From contig LUZY01000003.1 of NCBI GenBank assembly GCA_001603805.1, positions 1-64,000 on the forward strand: a DNA stretch of 64,000 nt, given 5' to 3'. Made by a program: the position numbers and the translations under genes. Positions 8,650 through 16,204 of the stretch are shown piece by piece. The notes beneath the pieces were generated by a model that saw only the letters and a program-made list of their open reading frames with translations, searched no databases and was not told the DNA's origin. This DNA is from Deferribacterales bacterium Deferri_01. Lineage in GTDB: Bacteria > Chrysiogenota > Deferribacteres > Deferribacterales > Geovibrionaceae. The first letter of the stretch is position 1. Each line of letters starts with the position of its first letter.

Positions 8650-8991
8650 ATGCAGGTTTTCAGCCATCACCTGTATGAATACAAGAAGGGTCTGAGAAGT
8701 CTGATCCTTCATACTGCAAAGGCGGAACTCAAGCCAATGTTTGAAAAGAAACTGGAAAGAAATGAGATCGCCTATTTTATACAGGATATTGACAGTACAA
8801 GGTTTAATATTTTTTTCGGTGATGAAAACTGCGTGAATGTTGTCAGGCAGTTCGGCGTTTCCCTGGACAAGCTGACTGATGAGCAGGACTTCATTCTGGG
8901 AGTTATGCTCGGCTATGACAGGATACTTCAGTGCAAGCGTTATTTATCCCGGAAAAATGCCGTGAAGAAGTGTGGTAAAATGGCAGTGTGA
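8650..8991 (+). CDS. DUF2023-family protein, flavodoxin partner
   Basis: A small protein of 113 residues starting at ATG 8650, one base after the flavodoxin stop codon. The sequence (MQVFSHHLYEYKKGLR start, FNIFFGD in the middle, DFILGVMLGYD near the end) matches my recollection of the DUF2023 family, which is repeatedly found next to long-chain flavodoxins. The biochemical role is not known to me. The tight spacing and weak ribosome site (GCAGG) indicate translational coupling to flavodoxin, so the two products are likely made together. A terminator lies about 65 bases downstream. Confidence 0.8.
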   Translation: MQVFSHHLYEYKKGLRSLILHTAKAELKPMFEKKLERNEIAYFIQDIDSTRFNIFFGDENCVNVVRQFGVSLDKLTDEQDFILGVMLGYDRILQCKRYLSRKNAVKKCGKMAV

Positions 8992-9055
8992 TTATTCGGG
9001 TATGGCTTTCTGCCGCCGTACCTTTATGAACTGATAGTGTTATTCAAACCCCTGA

Positions 9056-9088
9056 GGCGGACATTCTCCCTGTGTCCGCCGCTTTTTT
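9056..9088 (+). terminator. Rho-independent terminator after DUF2023 gene
   Basis: The stem GGCGGACA / TGTCCGCC is a perfect 8-bp pair with a nine-base loop, followed by GC and six T. Confidence 0.9.
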
Positions 9089-9179
9089 ATTTTTATTACG
9101 TTTAGCTGTAAATTATTTCCATATTATTTAAACCCCTGAACAGATAAGTGTTTTAGTATTAATAAAATCTAAAAACAGC

Positions 9180-9206
9180 TTGACAACAGTTCGTTCTTAT
9201 TATACT
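9180..9206 (+). promoter_or_regulatory. Promoter-like sequence of the TonB operon
   Basis: TTGACA (9180-9185, 6/6) is followed by TATACT (9201-9206, 5/6). The spacer is 15 bases, shorter than ideal, which is common in promoters needing an activator. No clear Fur box was seen nearby. Confidence 0.5.
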
Positions 9207-9347
9207 AGAAGGTTATTATTTAGTTAGTCAGTTCTAAAATTGTTACTAAATCCTTTGGGGCTGCCGGTTTGTGCTTTCTGCAAATTTTCACAGGTAATAA
9301 CATCTGTGTTTTTGCAAAAGAATTAAAAAGTTCCGGAGCAGGTTTTT

Positions 9348-9746
9348 ATGAAACTCATGCGGAGATACATCATTATTGCTGCTGTTTCGGTTCTCCTTAG
9401 CGGCATAGTTCCCCACCTTTATTCGGCAGTTTTTCCAAAGAACAATCCAGAGGCTGCTGTTAAAGAATATAGACTGGCGGAAACGGTTTATGAAGCAGTT
9501 TTCCCATTTGAGGTAAATACAGGGAGTCCGGACAGGTATCGGAGTCTTCATATAAGGCTCAGTGAAAAGCTGCATGCGGCTTTTATTTTCTCTGCTGTTG
9601 CAGCGGTTATTTATGCCGCAGTAAAAATTTTCGGCGGGAAAAAAGAACGCACGCTGCCGTATGATACAGCATTTGTGCTTGCCGGCGGGGTTTACGCTGT
9701 CTGCGCTTTGCTGCTTCTGGACGGATTCAGGAGGAATAAAATATGA
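9348..9746 (+). CDS. Small inner-membrane protein, first gene of TonB operon
   Basis: A 132-residue protein with three predicted hydrophobic segments (residues about 7-27, 75-95 and 105-122) and a hydrophilic loop of some 45 residues after the first, probably periplasmic. I do not recognise the family. Its last four bases overlap the start of the DUF3450 gene (ATGA), and it is preceded by GGAGC. Its position at the head of a TtpC-type TonB operon suggests a helper of that energising complex, but nothing in the sequence defines the role. Confidence 0.7.
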   Translation: MKLMRRYIIIAAVSVLLSGIVPHLYSAVFPKNNPEAAVKEYRLAETVYEAVFPFEVNTGSPDRYRSLHIRLSEKLHAAFIFSAVAAVIYAAVKIFGGKKERTLPYDTAFVLAGGVYAVCALLLLDGFRRNKI

Positions 9747-10495
9747 ACAAGATTATTGTCATGCTATGCGTGATGATTGCGGGTCCAACCGCCTTTGCTG
9801 CGGATGCGGACAAAATTCTGGATTTGCAGAAGGATATCCATGATAAAAAAAGCGGATTCTACTCTGAAAATGAGAAATGGCAGGAAGAGAAGATTAATCT
9901 CGAACAGCAGTACATACACTTAAAAAGAGCAGTTGCGGAGAAGGAAGCATACCTGAAAAGCCTTAAAACATCCGCAGAAGAACTTAAGGCGGAAGCTGAA
10001 AGAAGTAGAACACGCATAGCCGAAGGGCAGAAGCTTAAAACCGGTCTGGAAACGGCTCTTTCATATCTCCTTGAGAAACTGGGCAGAGAAGTGACTTCCG
10101 GTGATGATGCTGCCGTGCAGGAAAGGCTTGAACGCATAGAAAATCTCACTGCATTTGTTGCCGCACCGGATGTTCTCCCTTCGGAAAAAGTCCGCAGGGT
10201 TATGGAGGCTTACAAGGTCGAGGCAGATATGTCAAGATATGCCGAAATCCGCAATACCAGCATAACTGTAGGCGGTGAACAACTCAACGGATATCTTCTC
10301 CGGGCGGGTGCGCTTGCCTCTTTCTTTACAACTCCGGACGGAACCACTGCGGCGTTTTATAATCCATCCTCAAAACAGTTTGAAAAGCTTGATTCCAAGT
10401 ATTCAGAAGAGGTTATAATCGCAGGTGAGCTGGTTAACAGAAAAAGAATGCCGGCTCTTGTTACTCTGCCCGTGGGGAGGATAGAAGCACAATGA
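9743..10495 (+). CDS. Periplasmic coiled-coil protein, DUF3450 family
   Basis: A 250-residue secreted protein with signal peptide (MNKIIVMLCVMIAGPTAFAA, cleavage after AFA likely). Residues about 25-115 are a long Lys/Glu-rich coiled coil; the C-terminal half is a compact domain with GGEQLNGYLLRAGALASFF. The coiled coil followed by this LLRAG region is typical of DUF3450 proteins encoded just upstream of ExbB-like TtpC proteins in Vibrio-type TonB2 clusters. By context it sits in the periplasm and contacts the TtpC-like protein. It overlaps its neighbours by four bases on both sides, so translation is coupled. Confidence 0.8.
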   Translation: MNKIIVMLCVMIAGPTAFAADADKILDLQKDIHDKKSGFYSENEKWQEEKINLEQQYIHLKRAVAEKEAYLKSLKTSAEELKAEAERSRTRIAEGQKLKTGLETALSYLLEKLGREVTSGDDAAVQERLERIENLTAFVAAPDVLPSEKVRRVMEAYKVEADMSRYAEIRNTSITVGGEQLNGYLLRAGALASFFTTPDGTTAAFYNPSSKQFEKLDSKYSEEVIIAGELVNRKRMPALVTLPVGRIEAQ

Positions 10496-11850
10496 AAAAA
10501 ACAGCACTTTTCCTTGCGGCGGTTATGATAATTCCTGCCGTTGTATTCGCTAAAGACTTAAGAGTTATATATAAAGACCTTATTCAGGAATCAGAGACTG
10601 TTTCCAGAAATATAGAAAAAGAGCTACAGGCGCTCAGAAACGACAAAACAAAAATGAAGAGTGAAGTAGCTTCCCTTGAAAGGCAGCTTGCAGCACTTGA
10701 TGCCGAAGCAGACTCTCTGCGTAAAGAGAGCGAAGGCTATATAAAAGCAATCAACGGCAACCGTGAAGCTTTGGGACGTGAAAACAGCAACTTCACCCAG
10801 ATTGAAGCTTCTGTTGAAGCCTCTATGCAGGACTTTTTTGTAATGGCGCAGGAATATCCCGCTTATGCAGTTCCCGGCGGGCACGACTTTTTTATGAAAG
10901 GGGAAGAGCCTCTGACTAAGCTTAATTTTCTCGCCGACAGTTATCTGGATTTCATAAATTACTCATCCTCTGTAAGTCTTCGTGATATGTCAGTTACCGA
11001 TACGGACGGAACTCTGAAAGATGTTCAGGTGCTTTCTGTAGGTACCTTCGCCGACCTTTACAAAGATGGCGGGGAATACGGTTATCTTGCCAGAAGCATG
11101 GAAGGCGGATTGCAGAAAGTTGCAGGAGTTCCTTCAAAAGAGAGAGGACTCATAGAAGATTATTTTAAGGGCGATACCGATGATATGGCTCTTGATTTTT
11201 CCGGCGGAGCTGTCTTTAAACAGTGGGAAAATAAAATCACGCTTGCCTCGCAGCTCAAAAAGGGCGGTCTGCTGATCGTGCCTATTATCCTTGTTGCTGT
11301 ATTTGCCGTTCTGCTCATGTTTGAGAGGACATTCAGCCTGTATTTCAAAGGGCTCGGCGGGCTTAATATTGTGGATGAGATAGCTGAAAAGCTTGAAAAA
11401 GGAAAAGCAGATGATGCGCTTAACTCCGCAGAAGGGATAAAATCGACCCCTCTGGGCAGAGTGTGCATGGCGATAATCCCTTACCGCTCCTGCACATTGC
11501 AGGCGAGGGAGAATATACTCAATGAGGCTCTTCTCAAAGAAGTTCCTGTAATAGAAAGAAACCTTTCGCTGCTCTCAACCTGCGCAGCAGTCGCACCGAT
11601 GCTTGGTCTTCTCGGTACAGTTACTGGGATGATAGGAACTTTTCACGTAATAACCCTTTACGGCTCCGGTGACCCTAGGCTTATGGCAGGCGGTATCTCT
11701 GAAGCACTCATAACCACAATGTTCGGACTAATAGTGGCGATACCCGTTATGCTGGCGCATACCTTTTTCGCAAGACGTGCCGAAACTCTTCTGGACAGGC
11801 TTCAGGAAGCAGGGATGAAGGTTTTTAATTCTGCGGGAACTGAAAAATGA
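10492..11850 (+). CDS. TtpC-like MotA/TolQ/ExbB proton-channel protein with periplasmic coiled coil
   Basis: A 452-residue protein. A signal peptide (first about 20 residues) is followed by a coiled coil (25-110) and a periplasmic domain to about 250. A membrane helix near 258-275 (LLIVPIILVAVFAVLL) opens the MotA/TolQ/ExbB channel domain, which ends with the helices around CAAVAPMLGLLGTVTGMIGTF and ISEALITTMFGLIVAIPVM. The N-terminal extension distinguishes TtpC proteins, the fourth component of Vibrio TonB2 systems, from ordinary ExbB. It couples proton flow to TonB-dependent outer-membrane transport. A second, short ExbB follows directly, as in TtpC clusters. Confidence 0.88.
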   Translation: MKKTALFLAAVMIIPAVVFAKDLRVIYKDLIQESETVSRNIEKELQALRNDKTKMKSEVASLERQLAALDAEADSLRKESEGYIKAINGNREALGRENSNFTQIEASVEASMQDFFVMAQEYPAYAVPGGHDFFMKGEEPLTKLNFLADSYLDFINYSSSVSLRDMSVTDTDGTLKDVQVLSVGTFADLYKDGGEYGYLARSMEGGLQKVAGVPSKERGLIEDYFKGDTDDMALDFSGGAVFKQWENKITLASQLKKGGLLIVPIILVAVFAVLLMFERTFSLYFKGLGGLNIVDEIAEKLEKGKADDALNSAEGIKSTPLGRVCMAIIPYRSCTLQARENILNEALLKEVPVIERNLSLLSTCAAVAPMLGLLGTVTGMIGTFHVITLYGSGDPRLMAGGISEALITTMFGLIVAIPVMLAHTFFARRAETLLDRLQEAGMKVFNSAGTEK

Positions 11851-12392
11851 TAGGCGAAATTTTCAAAGTCGCAACCGATAACACTGTTCAGACAATGATA
11901 TTTTTTCTGAACATTTATATTTGGTTCTGCATTATAGACAGACTGTTTCTTTACGGTTGGCTTCTGCTCCCCTCAAAAGGGAGCGATGTGTCACGCATTA
12001 CAGAAAAGGTGCGTGCGGAGCTTAACGCTCTTCATATAGTTTATGAAAATGAGAAACAGCTTTCCCCTTATCTGGGCAAATACATAAGGCTCCTTGAACA
12101 CAGACTCTCCGGCATAAGGATAGGCACAGCCGCAGCGCCTATGCTGGGGCTTACGGGAACTGTTTGGGGCATGCTGATGGCGTTTATCGTAATGGCGGAA
12201 AGCGGAACAGGCGAACCCGCAATGATTGCCCACGGCATCTCAAGTGCGCTCTCCACAACAATGTGGGGGCTTGTGGCGGCGATACCCGGGCTTATTGCTC
12301 TTCCTTTTCTTCAGAGAATGAAGATAAGGCTTATCAACAAAATAAATGCTGAAAAAATAACATACATCGGAGGGCAGTCATGCAGCGTATAG
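11847..12392 (+). CDS. exbB: ExbB-type proton channel subunit
   Basis: A 181-residue inner-membrane protein of the MotA/TolQ/ExbB family. It has a helix near residues 15-40, a cytoplasmic loop, and the paired helices AAPMLGLTGTVWGMLMAF and ISSALSTTMWGLVAAIPGL with the small-residue packing typical of ExbB. With ExbD it forms the proton-driven motor for TonB. It overlaps the TtpC-like gene by four bases and exbD by thirteen. Confidence 0.92.
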   Translation: MIGEIFKVATDNTVQTMIFFLNIYIWFCIIDRLFLYGWLLLPSKGSDVSRITEKVRAELNALHIVYENEKQLSPYLGKYIRLLEHRLSGIRIGTAAAPMLGLTGTVWGMLMAFIVMAESGTGEPAMIAHGISSALSTTMWGLVAAIPGLIALPFLQRMKIRLINKINAEKITYIGGQSCSV

Positions 12393-12787
12393 CGAGACGT
12401 TCCTCAGGCAGTTCCACTGCTATAGATATGACACCGATGATCGACCTTATTTTCCTGCTTCTGATTTTTTTCATTGTAACCACAAGTTTTGTGAAAGAGA
12501 CAGGGGTTGAGGTTGAAAAACCCGTAGCCTCTACGGCTCAGAAGAGGGAGGATTCCTCTGTGCTGATAGCCGTGACAAGCGAGGGGCGCATCTTTATGGA
12601 TAATGAGGAAGTGGATATAAGAAGCGTAAGAGGGAGAGTCTCTGTTATGCTTTCCGACAACCCCAAAGCAGCGGCTGTGGTTATAGCTGATAAAAACGCA
12701 AGGGTTGAGACTGTGGTTGAAATAATGGATCAGTGCCGTCTTGCCGGTGTGAACCATGTGAGTCTGGCGGCGAAGGGCGGACAGTGA
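12380..12787 (+). CDS. exbD: ExbD-type motor subunit
   Basis: A 135-residue protein with a short cytoplasmic N-terminus, one transmembrane helix and a periplasmic domain. The helix begins IDMTPMIDLIFLLLIFF and carries the essential aspartate Asp22 (equivalent to Asp25 of E. coli ExbD). The start at 12380 lies inside exbB and has its own ribosome site GGAGGG. It partners ExbB and TonB in energy transfer to outer-membrane receptors. Confidence 0.93.
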   Translation: MQRIARRSSGSSTAIDMTPMIDLIFLLLIFFIVTTSFVKETGVEVEKPVASTAQKREDSSVLIAVTSEGRIFMDNEEVDIRSVRGRVSVMLSDNPKAAAVVIADKNARVETVVEIMDQCRLAGVNHVSLAAKGGQ

Positions 12788-13452
12788 GCAGGGCTTCTGC
12801 AATCGGCATAAACGTTCTGAAGTGGTTTCTGGCGTTTGTGATGACACTCCTGATCTTTGCTGTGTTCATCACCGTTAACCGTGAACATAATTTTGACACA
12901 TCAGATAAGAGTGATTCTTTTCGTGTGATGATGAGTGAAAAAGCAGCGGAAAATATTCAGCAGGAGAAACACGAACTCCCCAAAGAACCGGAAACAGAAC
13001 GTATGCCCACACCGCAGCCTGTTATGCAGGATATTCCATTGGAGGCAGATGTTGATGCAGGTGATACGGGTATTGCTATTCAGGTTTCGGAAGTCAAGGT
13101 TAAACCTGCTGATCTTCCCAGTATAAGCGCTCCGGTTTCGGTGCCTTCCGATGCTGTTTATAATCTGAGCGATCTGGATAACAAACCGAGACAGACTGTA
13201 AGCGTCAGACCGGATTACCCCCGTTATGCTGTGAATAACAGGATAGAAGGGAGTGTAACCGTCAGTTTTACGCTGGACAGGCAGGGCAATGTGGTAAATC
13301 CGCAGGCAGTTAAATCAGACCCTCCCAATGTTTTTGAAAACTCTGCCCTTGCTGCTGTGAGAAAATGGAAGTTCACCCCCGCTATTAAAGGGGGCGAGGC
13401 TGTTAATGTACGTATGGTAGTGGTCGTAAACTTTACGCTGGAGAGATTCTGA
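12784..13452 (+). CDS. tonB: TonB energy transducer
   Basis: About 222 residues if started at GTG 12784, which overlaps the exbD stop (GTGA). A longer reading from 12733 would overlap exbD by 55 bases and add a cysteine-rich tail unlike TonB, so I prefer the GTG. One membrane helix (about residues 8-28) is followed by a Pro/Glu-rich linker (KEPETERMPTPQP) and a C-terminal TonB domain, with YPRYAVNNRIEGSVTVSF and AVRKWKFTPAIKGGE. It spans the periplasm to contact TonB-box receptors; none is encoded in this window. Confidence 0.9.
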   Translation: MSRASAIGINVLKWFLAFVMTLLIFAVFITVNREHNFDTSDKSDSFRVMMSEKAAENIQQEKHELPKEPETERMPTPQPVMQDIPLEADVDAGDTGIAIQVSEVKVKPADLPSISAPVSVPSDAVYNLSDLDNKPRQTVSVRPDYPRYAVNNRIEGSVTVSFTLDRQGNVVNPQAVKSDPPNVFENSALAAVRKWKFTPAIKGGEAVNVRMVVVVNFTLERF

Positions 13453-14606
13453 TGAAAAAGCTGTTAATAATCCTCGTAGTGCTGGCATCCGCAGGTGCTT
13501 TTGCTGCCGAAGCGGAAAAAGATATATCGCCGGCGGTTCGTTCTGCTTATAACAAAGCCCATGATTACTATGACAAAGGCGAGTTAAGCAAGGCTGAGGA
13601 AGCTGTAAAAGAATACAGAACCAAATTTCCCGATGCCCCGCATGGTCTTCTCAGCATGATTATGGGTAATATCTGCCTGAAAAAGCAGGATAAAAAATGT
13701 GCCATGAAAGAATTTGAAGACAGCGCAAACTTCTATGAAAACAACAGGCAGATGTGGGAAAACGCCTCGCTTCTTGCATACGAAAATAAAGAATATAAAA
13801 AAGCCGAACAGCTTCTCGGCAAACTTGCCTCCCTCGGCGGTCTGAATATGCAGGAAAAGAAAATACTCGTTTCTGTATACTTTGCGCAGGAACAGTGGAG
13901 CAAGGCGGCATCTCTGTTTACTCCTGCGGAGTTTAAAAGCATGGATGATTCCGATGCCAGAGCTGTTCTGATGGCAACCCACAGAGCAGGAAGGAAGGAC
14001 TCCTTCTACTCAATGCTCAAGGAAAGGATAGATACATCGCAGAACCCTGAGTGGTGGAAATTTTATGCCGCTTTTGCCCTTGATGATAAGAGAATGAAAG
14101 AGGGCGTATCTGCTATGAAGACATATGTAAGGGCAGGCGGTGTGACAGCGGAAGAAAAAGTAACGGCTGCACGTCTTCTCGCCAGAGCCAAGGTTTATGA
14201 TGAATCCGCAGAACTATTCAGCGCAGCTATGAAAGAAACCCGTCTGGAGTGCCGTGACATGGTTTTCGCCGGCAATGTAGCGAGAAAAGCCGGACAGTTT
14301 GAAAACTCCATTAATATTCTGGACAAGGCTGTAGCCGCCGGATGCTCAGACAGGGCCTTAAGTTCAAAGGCTGTGGCATACTTTTATAAAAAGGACTATG
14401 GAAGAGCAGCAGAAACATTTGTGAGAGCAACAGAAAAAGAAGGCAACAGAGCTTACGGCTCTTATATGGCAGGCTTGTCATACTATAAAGCCGGAGATAG
14501 TGTAAATGCCCGCCGTTTCCTTAAAATGGCAGGCAGAAACAGCGAATACGGCAAACGTGCCGCAAAACTCCTTGAATATATGGATGAAAACGGCAAAAAC
14601 AGTTAA
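13452..14606 (+). CDS. Secreted TPR protein of the TonB operon
   Basis: A 384-residue protein with a signal peptide (MKKLLIILVVLASAGAFAA) and TPR-like helical repeats through most of its length (for example GELSKAEEAVKEYRTKFPD, KEYKKAEQLLGKLASLGG and KDYGRAAETFVRATEKEG). Its ATG overlaps the tonB stop by one base. TPR proteins close TtpC-type TonB clusters in vibrios and relatives, where they are thought to help the complex; that role is transferred from context. A strong terminator follows, so this is the last gene of the operon. Confidence 0.85.
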   Translation: MKKLLIILVVLASAGAFAAEAEKDISPAVRSAYNKAHDYYDKGELSKAEEAVKEYRTKFPDAPHGLLSMIMGNICLKKQDKKCAMKEFEDSANFYENNRQMWENASLLAYENKEYKKAEQLLGKLASLGGLNMQEKKILVSVYFAQEQWSKAASLFTPAEFKSMDDSDARAVLMATHRAGRKDSFYSMLKERIDTSQNPEWWKFYAAFALDDKRMKEGVSAMKTYVRAGGVTAEEKVTAARLLARAKVYDESAELFSAAMKETRLECRDMVFAGNVARKAGQFENSINILDKAVAAGCSDRALSSKAVAYFYKKDYGRAAETFVRATEKEGNRAYGSYMAGLSYYKAGDSVNARRFLKMAGRNSEYGKRAAKLLEYMDENGKNS

Positions 14607-14637
14607 GAATTATTTACCTCATTCGATATCTTAAAAG

Positions 14638-14670
14638 CCGTCCGCATTTACCGGCGGGCGGTATCTTTTT
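14638..14670 (+). terminator. Rho-independent terminator of the TonB operon
   Basis: The 8-bp stem CCGTCCGC / GCGGGCGG (one G-T pair) is followed by TATC and five or more T. Confidence 0.85.
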
Positions 14671-14738
14671 ATAATCTTGATCGCTGTCAATTATTTTATG
14701 TTTAAAATGCCGTAAACTCAGTGTAGTGGAGGCGGATT

Positions 14739-15101
14739 ATGAAGGATATTATTTTTCAGATGGCGGAAAAATGTGACGACGGCATACTGTATGTGGATGC
14801 TGATGGGAATATACGCTACTGGAACAGAGGCTGCGAAATGATTTTCGGTTTCAGTGCTGATGAAGTCACAGGCAGTAACCTTGATGTTATCATTCCCGAA
14901 AAGCACAGAAAAAGGCACTGGGACGGTTTTTACAGAGTTCTTGAAACAGGTCAGACAGCGTACAATGGCAAAATGCTGAAAGTTCCCGCCTTAAGGAAGG
15001 ACGGTGCGAAGCTTATCATTGAGTTCAGCATCCAGCTCATAGAGCTTAACGGAAAGAACGCAGGCTTTACATCTGTGATACGGGATGTGACCCCTAAATA
15101 A
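14739..15101 (+). CDS. Stand-alone PAS domain protein
   Basis: A 120-residue protein that is nothing but one PAS fold: MAEKCDDGILYVDADGNIRYWN, then the S-box-like GFSADEVTG, an IPEKHRKRHWDGF helix, and the closing TSVIRDVT strand. (The first stretch spans residues 8-29.) There is no kinase, cyclase or receptor module attached, and no signal peptide. PAS domains sense small ligands, redox or light and usually act through a partner. Whether it docks on the chemosensory proteins encoded 300 bases downstream is speculation. GGAGGCGG precedes the start, and a terminator follows, so it is monocistronic. Confidence 0.85.
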   Translation: MKDIIFQMAEKCDDGILYVDADGNIRYWNRGCEMIFGFSADEVTGSNLDVIIPEKHRKRHWDGFYRVLETGQTAYNGKMLKVPALRKDGAKLIIEFSIQLIELNGKNAGFTSVIRDVTPK

Positions 15102-15105
15102 AAAA

Positions 15106-15133
15106 AACGGGCGGAGTTGATCCGCCCGTTTAT
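15106..15133 (+). terminator. Terminator hairpin after PAS gene
   Basis: A perfect 10-bp stem (AACGGGCGGA / TCCGCCCGTT) with a five-base loop. The A run before it and short T run after it suggest it can also stop the minus-strand tRNA transcript. Confidence 0.8.
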
Positions 15134-15136
15134 AAA

Positions 15137-15210
15137 CGCCCTCGACATGATTCGAACATGTGGCCTATTGATTAGGAATCAATCGCTCTATCCTCCTGAG
15201 CTACGAGGGC
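15137..15210 (-). tRNA. tRNA-Arg, anticodon CCT
   Basis: On the minus strand the acceptor GCCCTCG (15204-15210) pairs with CGAGGGC (15138-15144), with discriminator G at 15137. The D arm reads GCTC-AGGAGGATA-GAGC, the anticodon stem ATTGA / TCAAT encloses loop TTCCTAA with anticodon CCT (reads AGG), and the T arm holds GTTCGAATC. The CCA end is not encoded. Confidence 0.95.
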
Positions 15211-15415
15211 GTGAGAAAAACTTCTATAACATGGCAAAATCATTGTCAAGAAATAATAAGGAATCGGTGCTTTTTTAATTGGATTGAACAGAAAACATTG
15301 CTTTCAGTGATAAAGCTGCTTTAAACGCTCATAATAAACTATGTCTTCTTTTTCAGAGGCTTAGAACATACTTATCTTGCGCTTGCAGCCTTCTGCATGG
15401 TATTATTCAGGCATT

Positions 15416-16204
15416 ATGGGAGAAGTAATTACTTTTGCGAATAAAAAAGGAGGGAGCGGCAAAACATCTGCCGTTCTGAATATAGGAGCAGCCGCCGGAG
15501 GCAAAGGGAAAAAGATTCTTATGATCGACCTTGATCCGCAGGCTCACCTTTCCTACTGGTCCGGCGTAAATACCTACGATACATACCCTAATATTTACGG
15601 GGCAGTGCTTGGAGAGTACACTGCGGCGGATGCTGTTTTTAAACCGGCACACGGTTTGTATGACATTATTCCTGCCTCAACAGGTTTTTCCCATCACGAT
15701 CTGCGCAAACTTCTTGATGGAGTCAGTGTTGAGGCGAAGCTAACCAGATGTATTTTCGATATTAAAGAAAAATATGACTACGTACTGATAGATACACCGC
15801 CCACTGTTGCCGTGCTTACCCTGAATGCCCTTGTGGCGTCCAGATTTGTCCTTATACCTGTTTTGCTTAACTTCCTTGCTATTGAAGGGCTGGCGCAGCT
15901 TGCTCAGAATATCTACCGCATAAACATGGCGCATAACCCCGAACTGCGGATTATGGGGATAATACCAAATCAGCACGATATAAGAAGCAACCACGCAAAA
16001 AAGGTGATGAAAGAGCTTTACGAGAACTTCGGTGAGGATATGGTAACTCCCCGCATAAGAAGCGATGTGAAAATCGCTGAAGCTCCGGAAGCAAGACTGC
16101 CTATGAATCTTTATGCCCCAACCAGCAGAGGCGCTATGGATTTCAGTATTCTGACCGATTACATCCTCAGTAAAATAGAGGAGGAGACGGGAGTGAAAAG
16201 ATGA
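15416..16204 (+). CDS. ParA-family ATPase heading the chemosensory operon
   Basis: A 262-residue ParA/MinD-type ATPase. The deviant Walker A KKGGSGKT lies at residues 9-16 with its signature lysine, Walker A' is LMIDLDPQAHLSYW, and Walker B is YVLIDTPPTV. I prefer ATG 15416 to an upstream in-frame TTG because the protein then begins, as usual, directly before the Walker A strand. No ParB or parS-like gene is adjacent; instead it overlaps an Hsp70 gene by four bases and opens a che operon. ParA homologues (ParC in Vibrio) position polar chemoreceptor arrays, so I infer a role in placing this cytoplasmic signalling cluster. Confidence 0.88.
   Translation: MGEVITFANKKGGSGKTSAVLNIGAAAGGKGKKILMIDLDPQAHLSYWSGVNTYDTYPNIYGAVLGEYTAADAVFKPAHGLYDIIPASTGFSHHDLRKLLDGVSVEAKLTRCIFDIKEKYDYVLIDTPPTVAVLTLNALVASRFVLIPVLLNFLAIEGLAQLAQNIYRINMAHNPELRIMGIIPNQHDIRSNHAKKVMKELYENFGEDMVTPRIRSDVKIAEAPEARLPMNLYAPTSRGAMDFSILTDYILSKIEEETGVKR

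Larger units (their letters stand above)
8992..9347. other. Gene-free intergenic stretch between flavodoxin and TonB operons
   Basis: About 356 bases with no credible coding sequence. It contains the flavodoxin-operon terminator (9056-9088), an AT-rich spacer and a promoter-like pair at 9180-9206 for the TonB operon. The leader from there to the first start codon is about 140 bases; I saw no recognisable riboswitch in it. Confidence 0.7.
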
